A stretch of 64,000 bases of DNA from Anaeromonas sp052088025 (GTDB lineage Bacteria; Bacillota; Clostridia; Tissierellales; SIT17): contig NZ_JBQCYD010000008.1 of the NCBI RefSeq assembly GCF_052088025.1, forward strand, positions 4,069-68,068, in the 5' to 3' direction. Made by a program: the position numbers and the translations under genes. How positions within the stretch are numbered: the stretch's first letter is position 1; each line of letters begins with the position of its first letter. Under the pieces are notes generated by a model that did not search any database, was not told where the DNA came from, and worked only from the letters and a program-made list of their open reading frames with translations. This document shows, in pieces, positions 51,844 to 61,153 of the stretch.

Positions 51844-52911
51844 TTATTTGCTTTCTTTCCATTCTTCATAAGTATCATTATCAAATGGTACTTCTATTTC
51901 ACCATCAATAACTTTTTGTTTTACATCTTCAACTTCATTTAATATATCTTCTGGTACATTTTTATCTGATGTAGGAGCAATTCCAACTCCACCATCTTCT
52001 AAACTATATCTTATAGTTTCTCCACCAGGATAATTATCATTTTTAACTGCTTCTGCAACATTAACTACTGCTTGATCAATTCTCTTCATAGCTGAAGTTA
52101 ATACATTATCAGGAGCTAAATCATTTTGATCTCTATCTACACCAATAGCCCATTTATCTTGTTCTTTAGCTGCCTCTATAACTCCATCGCCTACTCCACC
52201 TGCTGCATGGAATACTATGTCAGCACCATCTTGATACATTGAATTTGCTATAGCTTTTCCTTTTGCTGCATCTGTAAATGATTCAGCATATTGACTTAAT
52301 ATTTCTGCATCTGGATTAGCATATTCTACTCCTGCTTTAAATCCATTTTCAAATCTAGATATAACAGCACCTTCTATTCCACCAACAAATCCAACTTTAT
52401 TAGTTTCAGTCATTTTACCTGCTATATAACCAACTAAGAATGAACTTTGCTCATCTTGGAATAATACTCCAACTACATTGTCAGGAGTTTCTTCATATGC
52501 AGAATCTATTATTGCATATTTTTGATCAGGATTTTTCTTAGCAGCTTCAGCTATTGCATCAGCCATTTTATATCCTATACCCCATATAAGATCATTACCT
52601 TCATCTAAAAGAGTTTCAAGGTTTGGACCGTAATCAGAATCTTTACTAGATTCTTTATAAGATACTTTAATTCCCATATCTTTTTCTACTTCTTGATGAC
52701 CTTCCCAAGCAGATTGGTTAAATGATGCATCACTAATACCTCCTGTATCAGTTACCATTGCCATTTTAAGATCACTCTCTGTACCTTCAGAATCAGAACC
52801 ACTGTCAGTTCCTTCATCATTTCCATCATCAGTACCAGGTGTAGAACAACCAACAACTACTGCAAATACTAAAGTTAATACTAGCATTAAAGATAAAATT
52901 TTCTTTAACAT
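51844..52911 (-). CDS. BMP-family nucleoside-binding lipoprotein
   Basis: A 355-aa substrate-binding lipoprotein of the basic membrane protein (PnrA/BmpA) family. The start is ATG 52911 (MLKKILSLMLV), 6 nt after AGGAGG; ATG 52926 lies before the ribosome site. The signal peptide ends in VVVGC with lipidated C22; an acidic linker follows. Family features are MVTDTGGISDASFNQSAWEG, GKVGFVGG-like TNKVGFVGGIEGAVISRFE, HAAGGVGDGVIEAAKE and IGVDRDQNDLAP. It is the first gene of the transporter operon. Confidence 0.93.
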   Translation of the reverse strand: MLKKILSLMLVLTLVFAVVVGCSTPGTDDGNDEGTDSGSDSEGTESDLKMAMVTDTGGISDASFNQSAWEGHQEVEKDMGIKVSYKESSKDSDYGPNLETLLDEGNDLIWGIGYKMADAIAEAAKKNPDQKYAIIDSAYEETPDNVVGVLFQDEQSSFLVGYIAGKMTETNKVGFVGGIEGAVISRFENGFKAGVEYANPDAEILSQYAESFTDAAKGKAIANSMYQDGADIVFHAAGGVGDGVIEAAKEQDKWAIGVDRDQNDLAPDNVLTSAMKRIDQAVVNVAEAVKNDNYPGGETIRYSLEDGGVGIAPTSDKNVPEDILNEVEDVKQKVIDGEIEVPFDNDTYEEWKESK

Positions 52912-53009
52912 AAATACCCTCCTCATTTTGTTTTTTAAAATATTTTACTATTAAAAAACCTTTCTATATATAAAGTTTTTTAAAAAGTATGAAATGCTTT
53001 TTCTCTTTC

Positions 53010-53038
53010 ATTATAGCACAATATAAAAAAAACCCCAA
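53010..53038 (-). promoter_or_regulatory. promoter of the nucleoside transporter operon
   Basis: Extended -10 TGCTATAAT (hexamer 53010-53015) with a poor -35, TTGGGG (53033-53038), at 17 nt, inside the grdD terminator stem. A further AT-rich hairpin with a T6 tract (about 52948-52985) lies in the leader and might attenuate. Confidence 0.6.
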
Positions 53039-53054
53039 GAAAAATTTGGGGTTT
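53030..53054 (-). terminator. terminator of the glycine reductase operon
   Basis: Stem AAACCCCAA / TTGGGGTTT, then eight T on the minus strand; overlaps the grdD stop. Confidence 0.9.
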
Positions 53055-54231
53055 AACATGGATCACTTTCTTCTGTTGCATAACCGGCTTTTTTAAGAAC
53101 TTCTATTGCCTTTTCTACCTTTGATTCGCTTATCATTACTATAGGACCAGTACAACCCATCCCACTTTCAGCATATATATTGTTTTTCCATAACTCAACT
53201 ACTGCATCTTCAAGTTCCATTATATCTATTCCTGAAATTGAGCCTGTAACTATCTCTTTTTCAGGAGCTTTAATTTCTTCTTGTGATTCAGTTGATTTCT
53301 TTTCTTTAGTTAAGTTTTGTAAAATATCATTATATTTAGCTTTTTTAGCATCATCATGTTCTCTTTTAGAAATCTCAATGATATTTCCTCTAGCAGTTTC
53401 TGCAGCATATTTGATTGCATTTGAAACAACAGGAATACCTGAAGCTCTTGAAAGAATTAAAATATTTCTTTTATATCCTTCCCCAACTCCTGGACCATAT
53501 CCATAACCTAAAGATTCATAGCTTCCACCTGTGCTAAATGATGAAAATACTTTCATTAGAATATTACCAGTTAAACTATCTGTTATCATAACATCTGGTG
53601 TGCCTGTAAGTAAATCATTACCTCTCATTACAGAACCACCATCAGATCTCATAGACTCAGATAGATTTATATCATATCCATTTTTCTTAAGCTCTTTTAA
53701 AGCTTTTTCAACTTGTCTAGCGCCATCTACATTTAAAATACCTACAGATGGGTTTTCTATTCCCATAGATTTAGCAGTGATTATACCATTTAGTCCATTT
53801 TTAACCATTGCTTCTACCCTATGAGTTGATGAAGTTCCTGTTGTTGTAGCTATATACATTTCATTTCCAAGTCCAGGTGTAACAACCCTACCTACAGTTG
53901 AAACTCCTATTGGAAAATTATAGTGCATAGTTACTGCTGCATCTATCTCGCCTTCATCTAAGAGTCTTTCCATAACTTTATGTTGTTCTTCTTCTGTTTC
54001 AGCTTTTACTATTCTTAAATCAGTATCAACGCTTGGCCCTATTAAAACCACTTCAAAAGAAGAATCTTTTGAAGCCATCTCAGCACCTTTTACTATATTA
54101 CTTGTACCATGTTCACTTCCAAGTAATGTGATACCTACCTTAACTTTATCAGAAAAATCTCCTGTTTCTATTGCATTTGCAATGTCATCAAATACTTTTC
54201 CTATTAAATGCTTTACATTTTCTTCACTCAT
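53053..54231 (-). CDS. grdD: glycine/sarcosine/betaine reductase complex component C, alpha subunit
   Basis: Subunit of protein C, which receives the Se-carboxymethyl group from selenoprotein A and releases acetyl phosphate. The 392-aa protein resembles phosphate acyltransferase (PlsX/Pta-like) folds: GITLLGSEHGTSNIVKGAEM, TMHYNFPIGVSTVGRV, IITAKSMGIENPSVGILN, GNDLLTGTPDVMITDSLTGNI. The C-terminal extension has a Cys pair region (GMGCTGPIVMI, EESDPC). GGGGGTG precedes the ATG. It is the last gene of the operon, 14 bp after grdC. Confidence 0.94.
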   Translation of the reverse strand: MSEENVKHLIGKVFDDIANAIETGDFSDKVKVGITLLGSEHGTSNIVKGAEMASKDSSFEVVLIGPSVDTDLRIVKAETEEEQHKVMERLLDEGEIDAAVTMHYNFPIGVSTVGRVVTPGLGNEMYIATTTGTSSTHRVEAMVKNGLNGIITAKSMGIENPSVGILNVDGARQVEKALKELKKNGYDINLSESMRSDGGSVMRGNDLLTGTPDVMITDSLTGNILMKVFSSFSTGGSYESLGYGYGPGVGEGYKRNILILSRASGIPVVSNAIKYAAETARGNIIEISKREHDDAKKAKYNDILQNLTKEKKSTESQEEIKAPEKEIVTGSISGIDIMELEDAVVELWKNNIYAESGMGCTGPIVMISESKVEKAIEVLKKAGYATEESDPC

Positions 54232-54245
54232 TATTTCACCCCCTA

Positions 54246-55781
54246 CTATTTTAATAGGTGTGATGCAAAATCTCTCATAGCTTCTGCTACCATGCCTCTT
54301 ATTTTTTCTTCAGATACTGATGATTTTTCATCAACTTCACCATTATTTTTTTCTATTACAATGGATACACCATCAAAAAGATTTGTCATTCTTCCTAAGA
54401 ATAAACTACCTTTTCCAACTACCATGGTTTTATTAATCTTACCTTCTAACATTGCATCTCTTGCAAATCCTATATAAGGAACTCCAGATGGAATATGACC
54501 TTGAGTAGGTGCCCAACCTGGCATACCATGTTTAGTTACAAAATTCATTAAGTCTTTTTTCTCAATTTCTTTTCTCTTAACACCTAGTGCTGCAATCATT
54601 TTGTAGTTTGCAGTAGGTACATCTCCAGCGCCAGCTGGTTTTGTTATGTCTGGATTTTGCATTTCCACTGAATATTTATCTATATCTGTAATCTTTAAAT
54701 CTCCTCTATCTAAAGGATTAGTGATTAGAGATGTAATAACTGCTTGAGGAGACGATCCTGTTCCTACTGTATGTCTTCCTACTAAATCAGTTCTTAATAC
54801 TGGATTTACTCCATCATTTTTACTTACAAGAACCGCAAATCCACCTAAAACATCTTCTAATATTGGCATGTCTTTTTTAACATGGTCTTTACCATTCATA
54901 CCAAGTTTTGCAGTTGAGCCACCTGCTACGATAACTACATTTTCATATACTCCTGATTGTACAAGTGCTGCTGCTTCTATCAGTGCATGAGCTGGTGCTG
55001 CACAAAATCCTCTTGTGTCTGAACCAGTAGCATTTATACATCCTGCCACTTCAGCTATAGCTTTAGCAAAGTTTCCTCCACCTCTTTGGTTCATATCTCC
55101 ACATGCTTCTTCAGAACATTCTACTACATAATCGATGCTTTTTGGATCTATATCGTTTTTATTTAATAAATTCAGCATAGATAAAACTCCAGATGCTTTA
55201 GCAACTAAGTTTTCAAGAATAACATGAGCATTTAAGTTAGAATCAATGTCATGAGCTTTTTTAACACAACCAATTAATTCTCCATTATTATATAATGCTT
55301 CTGCATGATTTTCATTTACTTCTTTTTCAATAGTAGCCTTTTCTTCTCCAGCTTTTAATTTGTTTATAAGCTCGTCTGTAACTATTGGGTGATTTACCAA
55401 TGATTCTCTTACTGAATCTGTAAAGGAATTTTCAAGCATAACTAAATCAAAAACATCTACTATTTTCATTAAAGCTAAAAATTCATTTTGTGGCATTATT
55501 TCTCCAAATCTACCATATCTCTCTGAATTTTCTAAGCTTTTATTATACCAAGGCTGTTCATAACCCCTTAATTCTTCAGGCGTCATATTACCTATATAAG
55601 TTTGATTAGGTAAATAATTTACAACTTCTTCATAAGTTCTTAAATGACTTGGAACTTTTTTTAAATAATCTGAATCTGGATTAACATGTCTTTCTGTAGT
55701 TTGAGTGGTACCATTATGCATTATCATATCTGGTGTATGAGCTAAAACATAACCTGCACCTTTTATTACTGAAAATGACAT
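54246..55781 (-). CDS. grdC: glycine/sarcosine/betaine reductase complex component C, beta subunit
   Basis: Second subunit of protein C; homologous to beta-ketoacyl-ACP synthase III-type thiolase folds. The start is ATG 55781 (MSFSVIKGAGYVLAHTPDM), 6 nt after GGAGGTG; the ATG at 55796 is upstream of that site. The 511-aa product includes ECSEEACGDMNQRGGGNFAK with candidate catalytic cysteines, CINATGSDTRGFCAAPAHAL, and VKKDMPILEDVLGGFA. A hairpin with T-run separates it from grdB. Confidence 0.94.
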   Translation of the reverse strand: MSFSVIKGAGYVLAHTPDMIMHNGTTQTTERHVNPDSDYLKKVPSHLRTYEEVVNYLPNQTYIGNMTPEELRGYEQPWYNKSLENSERYGRFGEIMPQNEFLALMKIVDVFDLVMLENSFTDSVRESLVNHPIVTDELINKLKAGEEKATIEKEVNENHAEALYNNGELIGCVKKAHDIDSNLNAHVILENLVAKASGVLSMLNLLNKNDIDPKSIDYVVECSEEACGDMNQRGGGNFAKAIAEVAGCINATGSDTRGFCAAPAHALIEAAALVQSGVYENVVIVAGGSTAKLGMNGKDHVKKDMPILEDVLGGFAVLVSKNDGVNPVLRTDLVGRHTVGTGSSPQAVITSLITNPLDRGDLKITDIDKYSVEMQNPDITKPAGAGDVPTANYKMIAALGVKRKEIEKKDLMNFVTKHGMPGWAPTQGHIPSGVPYIGFARDAMLEGKINKTMVVGKGSLFLGRMTNLFDGVSIVIEKNNGEVDEKSSVSEEKIRGMVAEAMRDFASHLLK

Positions 55782-55822
55782 ATTATTCACCTCCATAAAT
55801 TAATAATTTTGATTTTTTTAAA

Positions 55823-55848
55823 AAAGGGTGATATTTCTATCACCCTTT
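55823..55848 (-). terminator. internal terminator/attenuator between grdB and grdC
   Basis: Stem AAAGGGTGATA / TATCACCCTTT capped by a GAAA tetraloop, then TTTTTT on the minus strand, 4 bp after the grdB stop. Confidence 0.72.
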
Positions 55849-55852
55849 GATT

Positions 55853-57160
55853 TTATTCAAATACCTTTTGACCATCTACTTCAGTTTCAAGAGCTGTTAA
55901 AGCTTTTTCAACTAATGCTCTTCTTATTTGTTTTTCATCCCCACCATCTAAAGATGGATCTCCTAATGGATGAGGTATTGCAATTGTTGGAACTATTCTA
56001 TTAGCACCAACTGTAAGAGATATAGGAACTACAGTACACATATGAACTACTGGTAGTCCTGCTCTTTCAATTTCTTTTACCATCGTTGCACCGCAACGTG
56101 TACAGGTACCTCAAGTAGAAGTTAATATAACTGCATCTACTCCATCAGCTAAAAGCTCTTTTGAAAATTCTTCTGCAAAAGCTTTAGATGATGCTACAGC
56201 TGTACCATTACCTGTTGTAGTATAGAAATATCTATGAAGCTCTCCGATTTTTCCTTCCTTTTCTAAATCTCTTAATACATCTACAGGAAGTACTCTATCA
56301 GCATTTTCATTAGCATAAACTGGATCATATCCACCATGAGCTGTCTCATATGTTTCACAAGTTAAATCATTTACACCATCAATATCATATTTACCATATT
56401 TAGATGCACTTGAAGATTCTATATGATCAGGATTTCCTTTAGGAACTATTCCTCCAGATGTTACTAATGCTATTTTTGCTTTAGTTATATCTTTTATAGC
56501 AGGATTTGGTTCAACTCTATCAAAAGTTGGCATAGGATATTCTGTTTCAAATTTTTTACCACTCAACTTTTTGATAAGCATATCAACAGCTCTTTTTGAA
56601 CCTCTTTCATCTGCGAAGTAATTTTTTCTGATTCCTCTTGGCATATATCCTTCTTCTTTTGGAGAACCAATTTCTTCTCCTTTAGCTAGTTTAAGTGCTA
56701 GAGGTGCCATAGATTTTATAGCTTTTCTCATTCCTGCTGCACTAGGTTTAGTTTCAACGATATATATATCTTTTTTAAACATATCTGCACCAGGATTTTC
56801 TTCATACATTCCAGTTAATACGGGGATATTTAATTCTTCTTTTACAGCAGTAGTAATTGTACCACATGCTACCCCATATCTTCCTGCATTGAATGCAGGG
56901 CCTGCAATGAATAAATCTGGGTCATATTTTTTCACCATGTCTAATACTTCAGATTTTGCTTCATCTAAATTTTCATTGAAATATGAGTCACCACATATTA
57001 TAGTAGCTACTATTTCAGCTTCATCACCAAGTTTTTTAGCAAGTTCCATACCTGGTCCTACTACTTCTTCTCTTACTTCTGGTTTATAATCTGCTTTTTC
57101 TTCACCACCTATACCAGCAAAAAACTGGTTAATGTAATGAACTACTTTTATTTTACTCAT
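55853..57160 (-). CDS. grdB: glycine reductase component B, gamma subunit (selenoprotein)
   Basis: Substrate-binding selenoprotein of protein B. It is read through an in-frame UGA at 56111-56113, codon 350, in the context LTST-U-GTCTRCG, the known Sec site of GrdB. Upstream the frame encodes 349 residues starting MSKIKVVHYINQFFAGIGGE; downstream it continues with MVKEIERAGLPVVHMCTVVP to TAA, total 435 residues. Both halves are intact in one frame, so this is not a frameshift. A stem-loop 12 nt after the UGA is the likely SECIS. GGGGGGAAA precedes the ATG. Se attacks the Schiff base formed on glycine. Confidence 0.95.
56084..56098 (-). promoter_or_regulatory. probable bacterial SECIS stem-loop of grdB
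   Basis: On the minus strand CGTTGC-GGT-GCAACG, a perfect 6-bp stem with a GGU loop, begins 12 nt after the UGA. Position and G-containing loop fit bacterial SECIS elements that bind SelB. Confidence 0.7.
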
Positions 57161-57195
57161 TATTTCCCCCCTCTCGAATTTTTCGGGTGTTTTTA

Positions 57196-57672
57196 TTAGT
57201 CATTAAATTTACAGAATTCTTCTCTTATATCTTTCATTTCTTCAATGATTTCATCCACTTCAAGAACCATTTCCATCATACCAATTTGGTCTTCGTATGC
57301 TTCTTCGTCAACCTCACCTTTAAATTCTGGTTCTACTGCGTGATAAACTCTAAGTCCTAACTGGACTCCTGCTAATGGACCTGCAAATGTAGGGTCTCCA
57401 GCTGTTACAGTTTCTGCAGCTAATCCTGCAGATTCTGCTTCAGCAGCACCTAAAACTACGATTACATTTTCTGCACCGTGTTTATCAGTGATATCTTTAA
57501 CCCTCTTTTGGTTTTCTAAGTCCATTGCTCCTGCCGCCGTTCAGACAAAACACTCAGTTGATGAAAATACTACTTCTGCTTCTGTTGATTTTAAACATTC
57601 TTCCATAGCTGGACCAGGTATACCATCTCTGTCCCCTATGATAATAACTTTTTTGCCATCATATAAGCTCAT
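57196..57672 (-). CDS. grdA: glycine reductase selenoprotein A
   Basis: Small selenoprotein that carries the carboxymethyl group from protein B to protein C and is reduced by thioredoxin. The start is ATG 57672 (MSLYDGKKVIIIGDRDG), 8 nt after AAAGGA. An in-frame UGA at 57541-57543 is codon 44, in TECFV-U-TAAGAMDLENQ, the exact GrdA active-site context (Cys-x-x-Sec). Total 158 residues, the normal GrdA length. It lies between grdE and grdB, as in Clostridioides and Acetoanaerobium. Confidence 0.96.
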
Positions 57673-57708
57673 CTTTAACATCCTTTCACATTAAAATTTT
57701 TATTAATA

Positions 57709-58995
57709 CTAATATCCTTTGCTAGTTAATTTATTAAATCCTAATTCATTAGTAGCTCCAGTTATTGCTTGTATTTCTACAAATATAGAACCATCTTCAC
57801 TAAGACTACCATCAAATCCTCCAGCAATATTATCTACTACTTCTATATGTCCTATAATTTTATCCATTGGTGGTAATTTAATAGTTTCATTAGCATTTCC
57901 ACCAGTTACTACAGCATCAGCTTTAGGATCTGCATCAGCAAGTGATTGACTCGCTCCATCACGTCCTGCATACTCATCTGTAATTATTACAGTATCAATA
58001 TCTTTATCTTCTATCTTTGTACAGTTCATGATTAAATCTGTATCAGGATTACCAAATCCTTCTTGAGAAATTACTACACCATCAACACCAATATATTCAG
58101 CTAATTTAGCTGCCCAGTCTGATGATCTTTCTTTATCTGCAAGATATACATTTTCATTTGTTATAATCATACCAACAAAGTTTATTTCTTTACCATGTTT
58201 TTCATATAAATCATGAATCACAGGATTATTTAAGTGATGATAAGTTGTATTCTTGTCACATGCAGAAACACAGTTACCACTAATTATTGCTCCATCCATT
58301 ATTTCAGTTGGATAAATCATAGTAGGTAAAGTTTTCTTTGCATCTACTCCATAAACATAGGTATCATGCATAAGTCCTTGACTTTGTAACATTTGTACAT
58401 ATGCAACTTTTGGTAGGTCAGGATATTTTTCCACACTTTTTAAAAGTGGTAGAGTTTCATATTCAATAACTTGATCTGGTTCAATATCTTTACCAGCCTC
58501 ACCTAAATATTTAGATGATTTTAATCCTGCCATTCTAAGTGCTTTTTCATGCTCATGTTGTTTTAATCCTTCTTTTACTTCAATAGATACAACAACATTA
58601 TTCAACTTAGAAAATGGTGTATAATCAGATCCAGGTCCTTTCATGTCTATTATACCTTCTTGAAAAGCAACTATTTTACCAGTTGTAACAACTGCAGCTC
58701 CTTTTAATACATGAGTTCTACCAGAGCCTACTGTATCAACTTTTGATAATACTCCTGGATAAATTCCTCCAGAACCTTCTACCTTAACCCTAGGTTCAAT
58801 TACATCCTTAACAGGTGTAATTCTAATGCTTTCACCTGGTCTAGCCATCTCTATGCTTATATCTATAATATTTTCATCTTCTAATAAAAGATTTTTAAAT
58901 TCACTTTCATTTACATAAAGTACGCCACTTTCAACCTTTGTTTCTTCTCCAAATTGGACATCCTTAATATGGATATTACCTAATTCCAGGCGCAT
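57709..58995 (-). CDS. grdE: glycine reductase component B, alpha/beta proprotein
   Basis: Proprotein that is cleaved into the two non-selenium subunits of protein B; cleavage creates a pyruvoyl-type group from cysteine that binds glycine as a Schiff base. The start is ATG 58995 (MRLELGNIHIKDVQF), after GAGGAGGTG. With this start the conserved Cys of SGNCVSACDKNT is residue 242, the known cleavage position, which supports the start. The 428-aa length fits. VITDEYAGRDGASQSLADAD and VVTGGNANETIKLPP lie in the C-terminal part. Confidence 0.95.
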   Translation of the reverse strand: MRLELGNIHIKDVQFGEETKVESGVLYVNESEFKNLLLEDENIIDISIEMARPGESIRITPVKDVIEPRVKVEGSGGIYPGVLSKVDTVGSGRTHVLKGAAVVTTGKIVAFQEGIIDMKGPGSDYTPFSKLNNVVVSIEVKEGLKQHEHEKALRMAGLKSSKYLGEAGKDIEPDQVIEYETLPLLKSVEKYPDLPKVAYVQMLQSQGLMHDTYVYGVDAKKTLPTMIYPTEIMDGAIISGNCVSACDKNTTYHHLNNPVIHDLYEKHGKEINFVGMIITNENVYLADKERSSDWAAKLAEYIGVDGVVISQEGFGNPDTDLIMNCTKIEDKDIDTVIITDEYAGRDGASQSLADADPKADAVVTGGNANETIKLPPMDKIIGHIEVVDNIAGGFDGSLSEDGSIFVEIQAITGATNELGFNKLTSKGY

Positions 58996-59021
58996 ACATT
59001 TCACCTCCTCTTTTTGTTTGG

Positions 59022-59047
59022 CTAAGGTTACTAAAAAGTAACCTTAG
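59022..59047 (-). promoter_or_regulatory. trxA-grdE intergenic stem-loop
   Basis: Perfect 11-bp arms CTAAGGTTACT / AGTAACCTTAG with a 4-nt loop and no T-run on the minus strand. Possible RNA processing or stability element. Confidence 0.5.
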
Positions 59048-59052
59048 AAAAT

Positions 59053-59370
59053 TTATATATATTTTTTAATCATATCTTCAATTTTAGCAGGTTTTGCATC
59101 TTCTTTAGTAAGCTCATCTACTTTTTCGCCATCTTTATAGATAGTGATTGTAGGAAGACCTAATACCTTTTGCTTTATAGCAAGTCTTCTAGCTCCTGAT
59201 GTATCTAATTTTGTGAATTTGATTTTATCAGCATATTTTTCTTCTAATTCCTCAATATGTGGCATAAGTGCCTTGCATGGTTCACAACTCTTACCCCAAT
59301 AATCTACTAATACATAACCATCTGCTTCTAATACTTCTTCTTCAAATGTTTTCTTATCTACTTCTAACAT
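59053..59370 (-). CDS. trxA: thioredoxin of the glycine reductase system
   Basis: A 105-aa thioredoxin with redox motif CEPC (C29 and C32) in place of the general CGPC; CxPC variants are usual for glycine-reductase thioredoxins. YWGKSCEPCKALMPHIEELE and VLGLPTITIYKDGEKVDEL complete the fold, including the cis-Pro in LPT. It passes electrons from TrxB to selenoprotein A. GGAGGTTG precedes the ATG; it lies 45-50 bp from both neighbours. Confidence 0.95.
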   Translation of the reverse strand: MLEVDKKTFEEEVLEADGYVLVDYWGKSCEPCKALMPHIEELEEKYADKIKFTKLDTSGARRLAIKQKVLGLPTITIYKDGEKVDELTKEDAKPAKIEDMIKKYI

Positions 59371-59414
59371 TTTACAACCTCCTTTAAATAAGTTTTTATT
59401 TAATAACGAGGATT

Positions 59415-60362
59415 TTATTCCTCAAAATTATCACCAATGTATTTTTCAGCTTGAATTGCTGCTATTGCACCATCTGCTGTAGCTGTTACTACTTGTCTAA
59501 GAGATTTCTGTCTTATATCTCCTGCAACAAAAACTCCATCAATCTTTGTATGCATATTTTCATCACCTAATAAATATCCTGTATCATCCATATCTAGTAC
59601 ACCTTTAAATAAATTACTCTCTGGAATATAACCTACTAATACAAATACTCCAAATGTACCATCATCTTCATTTGCAACTATTTCAGTTTCTTCTCCAGTT
59701 TTTCTATTTCTTAAAATCATAGATTCAACTATTCCATCACCATTTATTTCTTTCACTTCAGAATCCCAAATGAATTCTATTTTATCATTTTTAAATGCTT
59801 TTTCTTGAATTGATTTTGCAGCCCTAAGTTCATCTCTTCTATGAACAATAGTTACTTTTCTAGCAAATTTTGATATAAATAATCCTTCTTCTACGGCAGT
59901 ATCTCCTCCACCTATTACATACACATCAAAGTCTTCAAAGAAAGCAGCATCACAAGTTGCACAATATGAAACACCTTTACCTGTAAGTTCTTTTTCCCCT
60001 GGAGCTCCTAAAAGCCTAGGCTTAGCACCAGCAGCTACTATAATAGATTTAGCTTTGTATTCACCTTTACTACCTTTAACTACTTTTATTTTTCTATCTA
60101 AATCTATTTCCGTAATTTCATCAATTTTTCTTTCTACTCCAAAGCTATCTACTTGTTCAAGCATCCTACCTATAAGTTTTGGTCCTGTAGGATCTACAAT
60201 AGAGCCTGGATAATTTTCTAATTCTTCAGTGGTTACTATTTGTCCACCTGCTTTTTCTTTTTCTAATATTAAAGTATCCATTTTTGCTCTTCCTGCATAC
60301 AATCCAGCAGAAAGTCCAGCAGGTCCTGCACCAATTATAATTACATCATAAATTTTTTCCAT
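59415..60362 (-). CDS. trxB: thioredoxin reductase of the glycine reductase system
   Basis: NADPH-dependent flavoenzyme reducing TrxA. The start is ATG 60362 (MEKIYDVIIIGAGPAG), with AAAGGAG 8 nt upstream; the 10 extra upstream codons lack a ribosome site. The 315-aa protein has the FAD motif IIGAGPAGLSAG, active-site CATC (C134 and C137) followed by DAAFF, the NADPH motif VIGGGDTAVEEG and the C-terminal VFVAGDIRQKSLRQVVTA. It is the second gene of the operon after grdX. Confidence 0.96.
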   Translation of the reverse strand: MEKIYDVIIIGAGPAGLSAGLYAGRAKMDTLILEKEKAGGQIVTTEELENYPGSIVDPTGPKLIGRMLEQVDSFGVERKIDEITEIDLDRKIKVVKGSKGEYKAKSIIVAAGAKPRLLGAPGEKELTGKGVSYCATCDAAFFEDFDVYVIGGGDTAVEEGLFISKFARKVTIVHRRDELRAAKSIQEKAFKNDKIEFIWDSEVKEINGDGIVESMILRNRKTGEETEIVANEDDGTFGVFVLVGYIPESNLFKGVLDMDDTGYLLGDENMHTKIDGVFVAGDIRQKSLRQVVTATADGAIAAIQAEKYIGDNFEE

Positions 60363-60427
60363 ATTTACAACTCCTTTTAATATACTACACATTAATAATT
60401 ATACCTAAATATATATAACTTAAAACA

Positions 60428-60799
60428 TTATCTTTTTATACTTTCTTCAACTAAGGATAAATCTATTACTTTGAAATCTTCTGAAGATTTCAAATCAAAT
60501 TCTCTCATACCAATCTTATTTATGAATTTATCTGCTGTAGATATGCTATCTTCTATAATCATAAGAGATTTCATGTCTAAATTTCTTTTTTCTTTAGATA
60601 TGATAACTGTCTTATATGGAGTTTCATTTGGTTTTATACTTCCTGATAGGGGATGAGTAAGTAAAATATGTCCTGAATGAATTTTATCACGTACATATTT
60701 TAAAATATCCATATATGATACATCCAAATAATCAACTTCATATTCTTCACTATATTTCCTATGAACTAATGAATTATTAGTTATTAAGTATTGTTTCAT
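60428..60799 (-). CDS. grdX: GrdX family protein
   Basis: A 123-aa protein of the GrdX family, always linked to glycine reductase operons; biochemical role unknown. It begins MKQYLITNNSLVHRKY and has the conserved middle IHSGHILLTHPLSGSIKPNE. There is no signal or membrane segment. GGAGGAATAA precedes the ATG. It is the first gene after the tandem glycine riboswitch and thus the first controlled by it. Confidence 0.92.
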   Translation of the reverse strand: MKQYLITNNSLVHRKYSEEYEVDYLDVSYMDILKYVRDKIHSGHILLTHPLSGSIKPNETPYKTVIISKEKRNLDMKSLMIIEDSISTADKFINKIGMREFDLKSSEDFKVIDLSLVEESIKR

Positions 60800-60850
60800 T
60801 TATTCCTCCTTTACTCTCAGAAAACATTTCTTTTCTTATGTAATAAAAAA

Positions 60851-61040
60851 GAGCATAAGTACTTAAAGTACCTATACTCTGTTATAAACCTGAGAGATTC
60901 TTCCTATTAAAGGAGTTGCTCCTTCGGTGCTTACGCTCTTCAAAGTGCCATCCAAAAACGGTCCTTTTGCCTGAGAGTTTCATTATAGTTTGGTTTGCTA
61001 CAACTTACCCCTTCGGCGCCACAAATGTGGTCTCTTCCGC
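60851..61040 (-). promoter_or_regulatory. tandem glycine riboswitch with intrinsic terminator
   Basis: On the minus strand the leader holds two glycine aptamers: the first (about 60958-61040) has GCGGAAGAGACC, GCGCCGAAGGGG and AACTCTCAGGCAAAAGGACCG; the second (about 60888-60950) repeats GAAGAGCG, GCACCGAAGGAGCAA and AATCTCTCAGG. These are the conserved P1/P3 landmarks of gcvT-type aptamers. A terminator hairpin (60851-60879, GAGTATAGGTACTT / AAGTACTTATGCTC) with T6 follows, 50 bp before grdX. Glycine binding would be expected to permit read-through into the grd operon. Confidence 0.93.
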
Positions 61041-61083
61041 ATTCTTCATATGGCAAATATTTAGTTTTCCTTAACTTGATTTC

Positions 61084-61112
61084 ATTATAATATATTGTTA
61101 TAGAAAATACAA
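61084..61112 (-). promoter_or_regulatory. promoter of the grd operon
   Basis: Minus-strand -35 TTGTAT (61107-61112), 17-nt spacer, perfect -10 TATAAT (61084-61089). It would start the riboswitch transcript near 61077. Confidence 0.78.
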
Positions 61113-61153
61113 TAATTTTTTTAATAAAATTATAGTTTTTGTTAAATAAATAT

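Noticed and set aside
52927..53009. Purine riboswitch before the nucleoside transporter
   Set aside because: The leader is AT-rich with a simple hairpin; none of the conserved purine-aptamer loops are seen.
56084..56113. grdB as two genes or a nonsense-mutated pseudogene
   Set aside because: The UGA is in frame at the known selenocysteine position with both flanks conserved and a SECIS-like hairpin following.
57500..57542. SECIS hairpin just after the grdA UGA
   Set aside because: Only weak GC pairing is visible by eye; a covariance search would be needed before calling it.
57526..57543. grdA as a 109-aa gene starting at ATG 57525
   Set aside because: The frame continues upstream through UGA codon 44 to a proper start and ribosome site, giving the standard selenoprotein A.
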